Of a DNA stretch of 64,000 nucleotides, positions 49,906 to 63,247 are shown piece after piece (the first letter of the stretch is position 1; each line of letters begins with the position of its first letter). The position numbers and the translations under genes are program-made. This DNA is from Atopsyche davidsoni (lineage: Eukaryota; Arthropoda; Insecta; Trichoptera; Hydrobiosidae). Where the stretch lies: positions 9,673,501 to 9,737,500 of the forward strand of contig JAILWY010000014.1 in the NCBI GenBank assembly GCA_022113835.1, written 5' to 3'. Below the pieces are notes generated by a model. It searched no databases, was not told the DNA's origin, and worked only from the letters and a program-made list of their open reading frames with translations.

Positions 49906-52900
49906 ATGTTCGCTTTGCGAGCTGTTGTAGCGCTGGTGCTCTGTGTGTCCTCTCTAGTGCACTCGGCGAGAATATTGGCAGTACTGCCTGTATATATCAG
50001 GTCGCACAATATTTTCACGCAGCCCATCGCCAGAGAACTGGCCCTCAGAGGCCACGATGTGACGGTCCTCACTCCCTTCGAGGATCCCGACCCTCCCAAG
50101 AACTATCGACAGGTCCTTGCCGATCAAAAGTCCTGCTGGGAAGATGGTAAGCGAGAGCATCATCCGACGAGACCATTCATCACCATAACTCTAAATTTCC
50201 GCTCGCTGCTTGAGAAAAATCTGTTTAAATTACAATTCAAGGTTAAATTTAGAGTTCGTATCAGGTGTGAGCGCTAATAAAGATTTCGTTGTTATGTATA
50301 TTTAAGCGTTAAAACATTATGTAACAAACGAATATCTTATCAAAAAGAGTTTCATATTAAAATTAATATTAACAAAACACTTACTAATTACTTCCAAGTC
50401 TCCAACAAATTTTGCTTATTTTTTATTTATTTATTACTTATATATACTTTTTATAACATTTATATACTAAAAATTACGCTTCAAATAACATTATCATTTG
50501 TTAAAAAATAACAATAGTGAAGGCAGAATGAAGTCTTTTACGTGTGACTCTTGTATTAACGAGGTGATCTTTTCATGCAGGCACATGTAAATATCTGAAC
50601 TCGACCTTTAAAAGTATTCTTAGACTCGTGGATGTTCCTTTCATAAAATATCTGGAGGTTACAGTTGATATTTCATAATGAGCGATATGTACTTGATTTA
50701 TACTTGTTATTTTATGGAAACAATATGTCTTACAAGACATAACCTATTTATTTAATTTTCCAATTGAAGCAACTTAACTCAAAAACTAACTTGACAACTT
50801 CATATGCCGTATAATACCATATATAAAATAATATAAAAACGTACTATATAGCTATAAAGTCATTTCTACGATTAAAATACACGATTAACCAAACCTATAC
50901 TTCGAGTGGTTAAATTATTGTTTACAGCGACACAGTAGCTGAATTAACAAAGAGCAACCGATCGTGATTTCCGTGGAGGTATGGGTTCAAATTCAACCTT
51001 TGTGTATATAAAAAAAATGTGATACTAGCGTTTCATGTGTAAATTGATTACTTGTCATTCATTCAATTTAGTTTTTGTTTAGTTGAGCTTAACCATTGAA
51101 TTTGAAAAACAAAGGTTCAAAGCATAATCTAGTTTTTGTTAAATAATTATTTTACAGATAGTTTCTTCACCCGACCATAAATGCTGTGTTACTTATAAAT
51201 AAGAATTAACCCACGAGGTCATTAAACAATGGTTCACGACCCACATTGGCAAACGATTCTGCATAAGACGACAAATCCTGCGATCTAAGACCCACGGATT
51301 CTCAAAGTATGAGCACAACATTGTAACCACGATGCTGCGAAGCCACTCCCTCAGCAAGGGTTGTTTGATATCAAATAATTACTGCAAGTTTAATCTACAA
51401 ATAACCAAGTTCGGTATTTATTCAGAACAATGCAAGTAAACAATGGTTTTTGCCAGAACATTTGGGGCGCATCCGACTTAGAATCTTAAGCATTTCATTA
51501 GTTTATCACGTTATCAGTTATGCCAACAATCCGATACAAAGACTTGGTATATTTGTTCGTCTGAATTAGCGATAACAATGCTCCATGCTGGATGCGGGGC
51601 TCTCTCGTGGTTCTCTCGCGGTTATCTGCTGAGAGAAACTCCGCACCGCAACGAAAACATAAGTTATTTGCAATGTTGAGCGCAACTTTAGGGATGGGCA
51701 CAATCAACACCACGCATAATTATTAATAACAATAATCGATAGATTAAAATTTTAAAATAAAACGGTTTTTTACAAATTAATCTGCAAGAATTTCTCGAGA
51801 GAATTACGGCAAATTTTCACAAATTTAATTTTAAGACAAAATAATCGTTTGCTGAAATAAAATAAATATTGTTGTGTTTTTCACATTTTATATCTTTTTG
51901 TGACTAGTTTCAACAAATTTTACTGCTGATATTTTTAAATACTTAACAAATCCTCTATTATTTTAATAAGAATTTCATATCAGAGTTCCATCTAGTACTC
52001 TGTCAAAAATATTGAAAACATAAAATTGACCTTTTTGAATACGTCCTTTATAATGAATATTATATTTAAGCGATTACATTTCATCAATTTCAGCTCCAGA
52101 TGATGCTGAAAAGGAATTATTTCTCACAACAAAGCCTCCTTTCATCGTCCAGCAAATGGAGCGATGGGGTCCGATGCTTTGGTTCACGGAAGCAGCCTTT
52201 AACTCTACCCCGATTCAAGACTTCATCAAGAACGACAATACCAAATACGACCTCATCATAACAGAGCTCTTCCTGCAAGAGTCCTTTCTAATGTTCGCTC
52301 ACAAGTACAAAGCCCCAGTCGTCATGCTATCGTCCTTTGGGTTCGGAAACTTTATAAACTTGCAAATGGGAAACCCGATGTTACTCTCAACGAACCCGTT
52401 CGAGTTTATAGATTTCTTCGGTCGTATGAATATATGGCAGAGAATCAAGAATACTCTTTACACATACGGAGACATTCTAGGGAGGAAGTTTTACTACCTG
52501 CCCCAGCAGCAGCGCCTTGCCGAGACGCATTTCGAGCATCTTCAGCAGCCGCTGCCCCACGTGGGTGACTTGGAGAGGAACGTGTCACTGATTTTAGTCA
52601 ACAGCCACTTCAGCATCGATACTGTCCGACCCACAGTTCCGGGCATTGTTGAGGTCGGAGGCATTCACATCCATCCGCCAAAAAAACTACCTGAGGTAAA
52701 TCAAATTTACTGTTTTGGCTTTAAAAAATAATATAAAAATCTGGACATTTGAGGTTTTTCAAAACGGTTATACAAACAAATTTTATTCAATTGTTAATCT
52801 AAACCAACTAACTTAAAAATCAGAAATCAGTGCGCGCAATAATCATGCAAAATTATATTTAGTAAAATACAAATACACATTTACTGATTCAACATATTTC

Positions 52901-55384
52901 CTTTAGTATTTGCATTTGAATGGTGTATTCATAATTTTTTTCAAGCCCATTGAATTCATGTCGATAAATAAAATTTAATCTAAATGTACTTGTCGATATT
53001 AACGATGGCGCTGGGACGCCTTACATTTAGTGGTTTCCAATTAATTTTCATTCCAATAACAATTCGTCAATTGTCACAATTGAAACGGACTGAACACAAA
53101 ACGTATGGGCAACCATATATCCCATTGTTAAGTTTCAAATCACACGCGCAGATCTCTTTGAAGACTGACTGCATGCATTTGAGTAATTAAGGACAATTAA
53201 TTTTACAGCGTTATTACCGCGAACGCAATAAGAGATGCACAACACTTGTTTGCGATAAACAAAAAAATTATAACGTCGGAAAATTATACTTTTAAAATAG
53301 CAATGATTTCTTTTGTCTTTCAGAATCTGAAGAAGTTTATGGATGACGCAAAAGACGGCGTCATCTTTTTCAGCCTGGGAACAATAGTGAAGAGCTCGGA
53401 GTTGTTACCCAGAAAAATTGAGGCTTTTGTCAAAGTTTTCAGCCAGATGAAGCAGCGGGTTTTGTGGAAGTGGGAAAGTGATGACCCTCCAGTTGTCTCG
53501 GATAATATTTACATGGCCAAATGGCTACCGCAAGCTGAGATTCTCTGTAAGTATCCATTAAATTTATTTGAAATTTCTGATATTAATGAAATGATGTCTT
53601 AAAAAATTACCGCAAATTTTGGACCTAATATCAAAGTTCTGGAAATTCAGATAAACCTGAATTTATCTGTATCTATATCTTGTTTCCAATAACTTTTTAT
53701 GAATAAAAGACTATGGCTGATTTTTAAGCATTTATCTGACAGTAAAAGTTTTGATTTAAATGATCTGATTTTTCTTAAATATTGTGGTATTTTAAAAACA
53801 CAAAATACCAACGATTTTCAAGGAAATTTAATTCCAAGCAATTAATTTAAATCAATTTATATTTATTAGTTTGAAATAAACAGAGAGGAAGTGAATAGAT
53901 TTTGCATAATAAACTAGAAACCATGAACTTGATAAAATGAAAAATCAGAACTATAAAATTAATTTTATCATTGAAACCACATAAAAGCGATATCGTCGAT
54001 ATACAGTAAATTTTTATGGTTTATATAATATGAAAAAAACTTAAACTTATATTAAAAAATCAAAACAGAAAATCTTGTAAATAAATTCTTTCTGATTTTA
54101 ATATCCCATCTTTTGCAATATCTATAAAGAATTTAAATATTATTTACAAAATATCTTAATTACAATATTGAGATAAATGAGGTTCGTGTATGTAAATGCA
54201 ATTTATTTTCAACGTCCGTAAACTTGTTTTCAAAAATTTCGTCTAAATTACAATCGTCATTTGCAATATATGCAAATTATATATAGAATCGTTATTTAAT
54301 CGGCATATAAATTCAAAAAAATATGGCAGTATATAAGGATTCCCGCAATTGGTAAAATCATTGTCACCACTCTCGATAACTGAAACTCAAAAATCAAAAC
54401 GAAATAACACTGCTCAAATCAAATAAAAATATTTAAATTGATTTTATTTTATTTAATTATATAATTAAAAATATGGCTTTGATTAGATTATTAAATAAGA
54501 TATTTTATTTTTATTTTATATCCATAGTAGCTTATTATTGTTTTGTATAACAACAAAAATAATGCAATATTAATATGGTTCTTACTATATTTGATAAAAC
54601 TTGATCAATTCATAAGCTCTGTATTTGTTGAGATAGTAGAATTTTGAATAATATTTAAATGGTATTTTTAAGCATTAAAGTCATCGAAATTAACATATAT
54701 ATAATATTATTTTGGAATTAACGATACAACAAATTATTTTACAAGTCATTAAAAACTGTTACCATCAAGCCTTTCATATATTTTTTTGCATACAACAGAC
54801 AAAAGTCGCCGAATCTCCTTAAAAATACATAAGTGAAGGATTTTAATATTAATTTGTTTTAATTTTCAGCACACCCAAATATCAAAGTGTTTATAACCCA
54901 CGGAGGGTTGTTGGGAGGGCAAGAGGCAATATACTACGGAGTCCCGATAATGGGAATGCCATTTTACGGAGATCAGTTCCTCAATGTTGCCAGAGCAGTC
55001 AGCTTGGGATACGGAGTCGAATTACTATACAAAGATATCACGGAACACACCCTCAAGGAGGCTCTTCAAAAACTCATATACGAACCGAGCTACAAAAAAC
55101 AAGCTTCAGACGTCTCCAGGCGGTTCAGGGACAAGCCCCATACTCCGATGGAGACTGCGATGTTCTGGATCGAGTACGTGATCAGGAATAACGGCGCAAT
55201 GCACATGAGATCTCCGATTCTCGATCAATACTGGTTCGAGTACTTGATGCTAGATGTCGCTAGTGTGTTGATCGGAGGCTCCGTCGCGGTCGGTTTTGCA
55301 GTTTACTTCGTTATTGCGGTTATCTGCAAGTTGCTTCTCTATAGGAAGCCTTGCAAGAGAAAAACCACGAAGAAGCAAGAATAA
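49906..55384 (+). CDS. UGT: UDP-glycosyltransferase, array copy 4 (complete, long introns)
   Basis: Coding exons are 49906-50146, 52094-52695, 53324-53546 and 54870-55384, giving 526 residues. Introns are 1947, 628 and 1323 bp, phases 1-0-1 as in the other copies. It has a signal peptide (about 1-20), His34 within RSHN (the GKSHY of copies 1-3 is changed here), the acidic YDLIITE segment, the UGT signature at 363-391 (FITHGG to GDQ, with Gly at the STG position), a membrane span at about 485-512 and the tail KKQE (KKxx). The N-terminus resembles copy 5 (SARILAVLP) more than copies 1-3, so copies 4 and 5 form a second subgroup. No splice acceptor abuts this ATG, so its 5' end may be organised differently. 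AATAAA signals are at 55495 and 55844. Confidence 0.94.
50925..51080 (+). mobile_element. tRNA-derived SINE in UGT-4 intron 1
   Basis: TAGCTGAATTAACAAAGAGC gives an A-box-like start, and GGTTCAAATTC about 45 nt later a B-box-like one, followed by an A-rich stretch. Diverged, so the call rests on box spacing. Confidence 0.5.
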
Positions 55385-58300
55385 AATGCGTTATTCCAGG
55401 GGTGAGTCGATCGCGAAGCCAATTTTGATCGATTGCTCGCTTGTCCTCGAATGTCCTAACTTAGAAACCGATTTGTCTATATAGCATTTATTTAAATAAA
55501 TTTATTCGTGAATCGGCATTTTCGACGTGACGTCTTTGATCTGTTTAATAATTATGCTGTTTTTCGCGAACGTTTGAACATATATTAGAACTGAAACACA
55601 GTGTATAGAAATTATTTCACACCTCCCTCTATGACAAGTTGATCATCTTATGTACACAAAAGTTGGCCACCCCTGCTTTGCACTATCAGCATATCCTTAT
55701 GAAGCTATATTTACTCGTTTTTATTTTTCACAAAAAGTGTTACTTGTATTATGCTTATAATAATCATTCATCAAACCATAAAATATTTAATGACATTATA
55801 TATTCTACATTCATGTTGTTATTTTTGTAATTGAATTTTTAAAAATAAAATTATGTTTCGTTATTTTATATACATTTTTCTGGATAGTTTATTATAATTG
55901 AAAACCCGTATTATCATGCTAAAATAATTAAATTAAAAAAGAAAAACTGAACGTACTAAAATCGAATTTAAATTTTTAATTAAATATTGCTTCACATTAA
56001 ATGTTAAACGTGAAATGAGCAATACGTCAAAAAGATTACACAAGTTTTATCGCAATCAAAGTACAACATTTATTCTCGATATCCTCTCAATATTTCAAAA
56101 TTTTACGGCTGTGTTAATTTACTTACAGGTCCCTTAAAATGTTATTTGTTCCCAAATACATAGCGTCAATTAAAAATATGGTTCAGGTTCTGACGATGTA
56201 CGCCATAATTCACAATGTGTCACTATTGACATCTTTACTACATGGCAATTAATTATTTTTCCCGGTCGAGTTAAGCACCAGCCTGATTGCATGGCCGAAA
56301 ATGTTATTGCATCAAAAGCGTTGCGCTTTGGCTGCAAAATTATTATGATATTCTACGGTATTTGACTGACATTCGGCACTGGAAATTGCAATTACGCAAT
56401 CAGCTGACAATACGCAAGCGTTTATATACTCGTCTGTTGAAAATTATACATTAAGTATGAACAAAATATACTATTGCTCAACGCGTTTAAAAAAATGTGT
56501 TAAAATCATGTAATTATCATTGGTTGGACGTACCTTGGCCTGGCGAAAAGACTCATACTATAACAGTAAAAAAAATCTTTCAAGTAACAAAAATAAATTT
56601 TAAATATATTTTATGACATTGCAATATAACAATATAGTTTAAAAAAATATGTCATAACGTTATAAGGAAGTTTTTAATAGATCCAAGATAGAAGCCATCT
56701 CAGGTTAATGATACCAGTTTAAGTCTCCAAGTATTAATTAAAGGACCAAGTAGTTTTGGTAAGACTGAGTGAAATACTGAATGAACCACATTGCAGTTGT
56801 AAGTGTATTTTCGTATTTTAAGGCGATTTTTTAAGGGTTCACACACAAACAGTCATTACAAAAAAATTTAGATTACCAGTTAAGCATGTTCAAAAAACTT
56901 AAATTATAAACAACAAAGAATGGGGGTAATAATTTGTTACAATTACTGTATTAAAAAAGTAAGATATGCGTGGTTTATAAGAAATAAGTAAGGCAATTGA
57001 AAATATATGAATTTGCCAATTATTTGAGCTTTGTTGTAAACAAATTACTGAACTATTAATAAAGCAGGAATTCTACAAAATATGTTGTTGATTTAAAAAA
57101 AATAGAGATAACTAAAAGTCTGAAGTCTTGGTATTCATTTATGAACTATTATGCTTGGTTAAAGTATTAAAAGAGTATGTGGTATAAATAAGCATTTATT
57201 GGTACAGATTTCACAAAATATACTTGAATCTGCCCTTTCTAGGGCAAAGTGATATTCATGGGCAGGTGGCGGTCACAGCGCGAAATACTCATTGAAGCAG
57301 CGAAAACGGAGGCAGACAGTCTTCTCGGTTCATTCGCTGAGGTAATTTGTCAAAATAATAATAAAACTTCCCGCATTATTGTCCGAGGAGTAAACAGACC
57401 GGCCCCGTGTTTTCTTTCTGTCACTAGTGCGCAGCATTTACTTTCGAAACGAGGATAAACATGGCCGTTTCAAAATTCCGAGTTTGCTCGAAAATCGGTG
57501 TCAAAACCGCTGTGCGTCGCGGGATCAAATATTATAAACACACATTTCGATGTTATTCTTAATAAGTATATATGCTGTATCGAGTTTTAGAATTTAAACG
57601 TGTGATTGTTTATCTTTGCCTAGCAACTATTTGATGTTTGAGTGATTTCTAAAAAAAATAATATTTTGTAAGGTATTCTAAGTCTGACATACTTACATTT
57701 GCAAATAAGTGAGGCGTTCGGTGATAATTTTGAGAATGCTGGCTTATGCAAATTCCCAATGTGAAAAGATATTTTGTACATATTATAATTTGCATTAAAT
57801 AAGGTTTCTCTTTGTATTTTTTTAAAAACTCATTTTCATTAAGATTATACTATAATAATGGAATCGTAAGACGTATTTATAGTTTAAGTTCAGTTTATGC
57901 AGTCTGCGATTAATGTTTGATTTATACCACAGATAACGTCTTTGACGATATCTTGCTATTTTACTTTAAAAATGATCTTTAAAAATACTCTATAATTTAG
58001 TCAAATTTATTTAAGATATGTAAAATATTTTTTTATGAACCAAAGGTCATTGACAACCACAAAACGATATTTTCAAGAATACAAAAGAAAGTTTTTTTTT
58101 AAATATTTACGGAAAAAATATTTTTATCAAATAAAAAAAAGTACCGATTTTGAACCGACAAATCTCTTTAAAAATTTTTTTTTTTCAACAAATTAATATC
58201 TGGGTTACTACAATATTCCTCGGATGGCGGTCAAATCATTAAATCTTTCTTGCATATACAACACACTTCTAGTGATTAAGTAAACATTTTATTATTTTTA

Positions 58301-60426
58301 TCAGACATCAAAATAGAGTTATTTAAGTTACATTTATGGATTTCACATGAAATAGTTGATATCGTTCTGAATATCAAACATACCTGATGTTTTAAACTTG
58401 TTTACAGATTGATTTAGAGGTCACTGTGCCTGCTTGCACAAGGTGACCCCCGAAACTAACCCAGACAATTAACAAGTAAAAAATAATATTCAAGTCTGTT
58501 TTGGAAATTGCTTTACACAGGGTATACATTGTGTGCAAAAATTCAATTCCCTGAAAATTGGTTTTAAATTATTGATTTTAAAGAAAATAATATTTTAGTG
58601 GTTTCGTCATTATATCGCTTTATTATTAAAACTGTGTAAATAATACTTTTTATGAAAGCTTTTTATCCAATGTAAAAATAGTAAAGAATCTAAAAAAAAT
58701 TCTCGGTAACTTGCAAAAAAAGTTTATAGTAGATATTCATTTTATTAACCTCAAAGATTGTAGTATAAAAATCAATATAATTTAACTGATTTTAAATGTA
58801 TGAAATTGTAAAACGATTAAATTTAAAATTAGTTAGTAATAAACAAATTACTTTTTATCAACGTTAAAAATTCGACGCTATATCTTGTATGTTTCAACAA
58901 AACAACAGCCTTTAGAGTTTATTTAAATAAAACATATTATATGCTAGTATTACTTTTATAATCAAACTATGTGTTAAGCATAAACAGTAAACATTTTAAC
59001 ATACAATAAACAAATCATTATTGTATAATCTAATCTATTAACCAGAAGTGTGAAATTCATATCTTTTTTTAAATTTAAATCAAATTTTAACAGCAATTCA
59101 CCTTTAAAATTGATACTTTTATGCTTTCAAATACATGAAAGGCTCCGTCGAAGCGGTTTTCCACATTTTGGTTCAGACCCGTTAAGCACTTCAAACGAGT
59201 TATTTATAAAAAAAAAACCAATTAATTTGAAGTAATAAAGTAATTAACGAGATCCCTCGAATCCGGAATAATAATTGTAAATGCTTCTGACACTACAAAT
59301 GAAATCATTAAAATATGAAAGTAATATACATCGTTTTAAATAATATAATATGCATATAAAATGTTGTAAATAATTAAATTAATTAAATCAAAAACAAAAC
59401 GTTAAAAAGACAAAAATTGTTCACAAGGCTATATATAATATATAAAATAGTCGATAATCACGATATGGTCTATAAATAGAAAACAAAGTATCACTTTAAG
59501 TCTCACCATGAAAAAATAAGCTCAACGTTCCCAAATTAAAAAAAAAATATATATATTTTAGTTTTTTTATAATCATATCAGCATTGTGATATGTTTGTAC
59601 TGAATAGAATATACATTCAATAAAAGTATATTATCATATATTAACTGCTCAATAAACAAGAACTTGAATATTCATTTTATACTTGATTACCACTTGGTGT
59701 GAAAGAGCCAGTTTAATTTTTATTTAAAAATGGGGCATCTTGCAGGTAACAATTTATTACATAAAAATCCACCACAACTGCATTTAAACTCTTAAGTGGG
59801 TCAAGCATTATACCATTCACTGCTACAACTGGTCACAGGAAAAAAAACCATATATGCGGAGAGAAACCTGAGAGACCACTTTTACCATTTCGTATCATTG
59901 TGCTAGGTTATGTAATCTGATTCATGACCTACGAGATCTCATTCGATCGGCTCGGGCAGCCTGGGTTGCCATAAATAAAAAAAGTAAAAATTGCCACCTG
60001 CTACTATAATCTGCATGCCTGTTTTCAGCCACGTTTTAATAAAGAAAGTACTCGCAGATCTAGTTATGTACACTCGTAATTTTTGTTGAAAAATATTGTA
60101 ATTATCATAAGAATATTGCTACTCTAAAAGGTTTAAAAAAAAAACTGATTGTTAAGATACAAAATTGGATGAACTCAAAATCACTCTTGGAGTAAACGCT
60201 TGAAGTAAAAAAACATGTATTTCAGATAATAAATGATATTTACACCAAAGCTTCAATACATTGTTAAATATAATCATAAACACGTGCTGCATCTTCAATT
60301 TTTCAAGCATTTTTTTAGGGTTTGGCATGGCAATTCAGCCAATGCATGTAAAGTTTGCTTGAGTTCAGAGCAAAATTTATACAAGCATTACTCACAATCC
60401 AATATGGTGTTTCCAATCATAATCAA
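55385..60426. other. UGT-4 to small-ORF intergenic region
   Basis: After the UGT-4 3' UTR there is AT-rich sequence, one GC-richer island (57240-57540; a 69-codon ORF with a GAG/GTAATT donor, unassigned) and an imperfect hairpin at 58419-58448 (GGTCAC and GTGC pairing with GCAC and GTGACC). No gene supported. Confidence 0.35.
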
Positions 60427-60723
60427 ATGAAAGTTTTGAACGCGATATTTAACATGGTGTTTTTTGTACTTTTCAATATGATCGTGCTTGACCGCGCCGG
60501 GTGTTCGATGGGAACAAAAAACGAACCACCGAAAGCATTAGAATTATTTTCCTATGTGAACATATTGATTAGAAACTTAGCAAGTGTGTACGGAGAGAGC
60601 GTTGCCGTGCCTGGAGAAAAAAAAAACGCAGAGTGGTCACAGTCAAACAGAAAGAAAAGCCAATGGACTAACTCGAACGAATCACAAAGGCTACAGAGTA
60701 GACTGAAAATGGCCAAGCAATAG
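60427..60723 (+). CDS. Small secreted protein, possible prohormone (unrecognised)
   Basis: A single-exon ORF of 98 residues between UGT-4 and UGT-5. I chose this ATG, not the upstream in-frame one at 60355, because a clear signal peptide follows it: MKVLNAIF, then a hydrophobic stretch, with likely cleavage near Cys26. After that come a short amphipathic helix-like part (about 34-55), a Gly-Glu-Lys-Lys at about 64-67 and a polar basic tail with RKK at about 75-77. The tail holds two similar pieces, WSQSN and WTNSN. Signal, short peptide, basic cleavage sites and C-peptide is the layout of neuropeptide precursors, and the size is like NPF/NPY-type precursors, but the RF-amide ending is missing. 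It could also be a salivary or gland peptide, or not a gene. Codon use is AT-rich like the surroundings. Confidence 0.45.
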   Translation: MKVLNAIFNMVFFVLFNMIVLDRAGCSMGTKNEPPKALELFSYVNILIRNLASVYGESVAVPGEKKNAEWSQSNRKKSQWTNSNESQRLQSRLKMAKQ

Positions 60724-61209
60724 TTGGAGCATGTGTTAGAGCTTGCTCAGTGTAAATACAACCTTAAACATCATGCTTGTATTTAAAATCATTTCCTGTA
60801 AAGAAAATCTAAATCATTGAACTAAACCCAAAATGCATGCAATCAAATATTTAATTAAGTAAAACTTAATTAATAAGACAGGCATCTTGAGTTTTTTTGA
60901 TAAACGTCGAATATTTTTTTTTAAATAAACTATTTGAATAAGTTAGATTTTCATTAAGATTGTAATGTTATCTCGTTAAACCGATAATTTATATTCAATC
61001 ATAAAGGTGCATATAACAAGAATATTTGACTTCTATGCTTTTTTAAATATTTAAATATTCTCAAATAATGCGTCATCAGAATAATTTGATGTGATAATAA
61101 AAAATAATATATATAAAAAATACATTTATATTTAAATTTAAGGTGGCTAAAACGATTTTTCAATGTCAAATACTAATGTTAATGATTAAGTTACAACCGT
61201 TTATTCGAG

Positions 61210-61217
61210 TGACGTCA
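61210..61217. promoter_or_regulatory. Full CRE palindrome TGACGTCA
   Basis: An exact CREB/ATF consensus 1.29 kb upstream of the UGT-5 ATG and about 490 bp after the small secreted ORF. It could serve either gene or neither. Confidence 0.35.
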
Positions 61218-62132
61218 CAGCTAATGGCGTCAGGTGCATAACGATCGCAACAGCAAATTAATAGATTGCTTAAATCAATAAATTAAAAGATGGAAGAGTT
61301 TATTGCCAAGTGCAACATCAGCCATTATTGTTTTGCTGCTGCAAATGTTTTTGGTGTTACAAATATTTTTATAACTGTAGTGATGCTATTGCTGTGACTG
61401 TTGCTATCACTGCTTTTGTTGGTGATTTATTATTACATTTGATTGAAAATATTATATTAAAACATTGATTAAATCAAACATATATAAATATGAAAGCTAG
61501 ACATACCAATATTTTGTAATAAATATCAAATTAGCATACTACGTGTTTGATAATAATAGATGATCAAATTTCATTTAAACAAAATCAGAAACATTTTTTT
61601 TTTCATTTCCATGAAATCATCTCGCATTGCGGTTCTAACCAAGTTTATTTTTAGCTGTATTGTCAGTTAATACACCTTAAAGTTAAAAACTACAGTTGAG
61701 TTGATTTGGTTTCTTGGGTGTTAAGTTGCTTTAAGTTTTCGGTACTCCCGGAACTCGAAACAGCTCAACACAACGCTGCCAAGAATATAATGTAAATCTA
61801 TCATAATAAATAGGCGTCTAGTTTGCTCAACGGTACTGATAAAATTTGCTAATATTTTATATGCATAAAAATTAAAACATCTTTTTTTTTTTTTTTAATA
61901 TCTAAAAATAAATTCCTTTTTAAAAACACTTTGTATCTCAGAGGTCACATGCGAATAAAATTATAATTAAAAATAAAATTAAAATGCACCGTTACAAGAA
62001 TAAGTGCACCGCGAAGCGCGCTGCGGCCACGCAATGCAGCGCATGCAAGCATTGTCGCTAAATGGGGAAACAGGTTTCATCACTCGGCTCTTTCCCCCGC
62101 GCCCGTGACCGCGCTCTCCCCTCTCCCCACAG

Positions 62133-62185
62133 GCTTTGCCACTCGATGGCACCTTCGCGGAACAGACCGTCGAACCTCCGCCGAG
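62133..62185 (+). other. Candidate non-coding leader exon of UGT copy 5
   Basis: A 53-nt GC-rich block has a very good acceptor before it (pyrimidine run ending CCCCACAG) and a consensus donor after it (GAG then GTATGT). It lies 300 bp ahead of an acceptor just upstream of the UGT-5 ATG, so it reads naturally as a 5' UTR exon. It could instead be the 3' part of a longer first exon covering the GC-rich stretch 61985-62185, or an exon of an unrelated gene, since one frame stays open through it. Confidence 0.45.
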
Positions 62186-62499
62186 GTATGTCGCCTCACC
62201 AACCAGCAGCACAGTGACCGTTCTAGTCTATAGGTTTAACTATACATACGCGATATTTTATTAACCAGTATATTTAATTGTCCCCAAAAAAAGCGGATGT
62301 GAACAGCGACAAGTGCAATCATACCCTAAAAATAAATTTTTTAAAAAATTATATGTGTATAAAAAATTTTTGATTCAAGTTTATTTGATCGCGAAAAAAC
62401 CGGATTTTGTAAAAAAAAAAAAAAAAGTGATAATAAATTTTGGTCGCATCTCACATAAATTAACATAGTTTTACAAAACAACAGGTTCCTAGACTCATA

Positions 62500-62740
62500 A
62501 TGAAAATGTTAAGTTTGTGTTTTGTGATGGTGATGTGCGCGGCTTCGATGACTTCCGCGGCCCGCATTTTGGCTGTCCTGCCTTTGGATATTCCTTCTCA
62601 TCATTTCTTCTGCCAGCCCATTGTGAAGGAGCTGGCCATCAGGGGCCACCAGGTGACTGTCATCACGCCCATCGAGGATAAGAACCCTGGACCGAACTAC
62701 AAGCAGATTCTGGTGCCGAAAAAGGGCATCTGGGATGCAG
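62500..62740 (+). CDS. UGT: UDP-glycosyltransferase, array copy 5, first coding exon only
   Basis: This exon encodes 80 residues plus one base (241 nt, the same size as exon 1 of copies 3 and 4) and ends at a GTAACG donor in phase 1, where the other copies also split. It carries a signal peptide (about 1-20), the AARILAVLP strand, His34/His35 in PSHHF, and the conserved RGHQVTVITP and NYKQI segments. It matches copy 4 best. I found no exon 2 before the right edge, so intron 1 is longer than 1.2 kb and the rest of the gene lies outside. The start is chosen because the signal peptide follows at once. An acceptor AG at 62483-62484 lies 15 nt before the ATG, which fits splicing from an upstream leader exon. 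Confidence 0.88.
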
Positions 62741-63203
62741 GTAACGAAAAACACTACATCTTATTACTAACCGAACTTCGCTGAAACTTATATTTAAAAA
62801 AAATATTACGTTTGCTTTAATAATTTACCTTACTAAGAGAGATTATACTATATTACTATGTATGGTTATATAAAGTAAAATTAACAAAACCTCAAACAGA
62901 GATTGATATAAATATATAAAGCAAGATATATATTTACAAATCATGTAAACAACTAAAACCACCAGTAAAAAACGTATGCTCACTATTGGAATATTATCAG
63001 ATTAGATGTATATATCCATTTTTTTTATTTTGATATTACCTGTAACTTTTTGTAGGAACGTTTTATACTACGGTTAGAGCAAATCTTAAAAATTTTCATT
63101 AAAGATTTAGGGTAAACCAGTTTTTAGTTTCTATAGTGTAATTTGTTACACGGGGTTGATTTTCTGCTTATATATTTATGTAGCCAAACCACCAAAGCCT
63201 ATA

Positions 63204-63247
<44 letters not shown>

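Larger units (their letters stand above)
60724..62499. other. Region upstream of UGT-5
   Basis: It contains the CRE palindrome, an imperfect TTG/GCT-rich simple repeat (about 61325-61425) and a strongly GC-rich block 61985-62220 that probably holds the UGT-5 promoter and leader exon. Confidence 0.45.
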
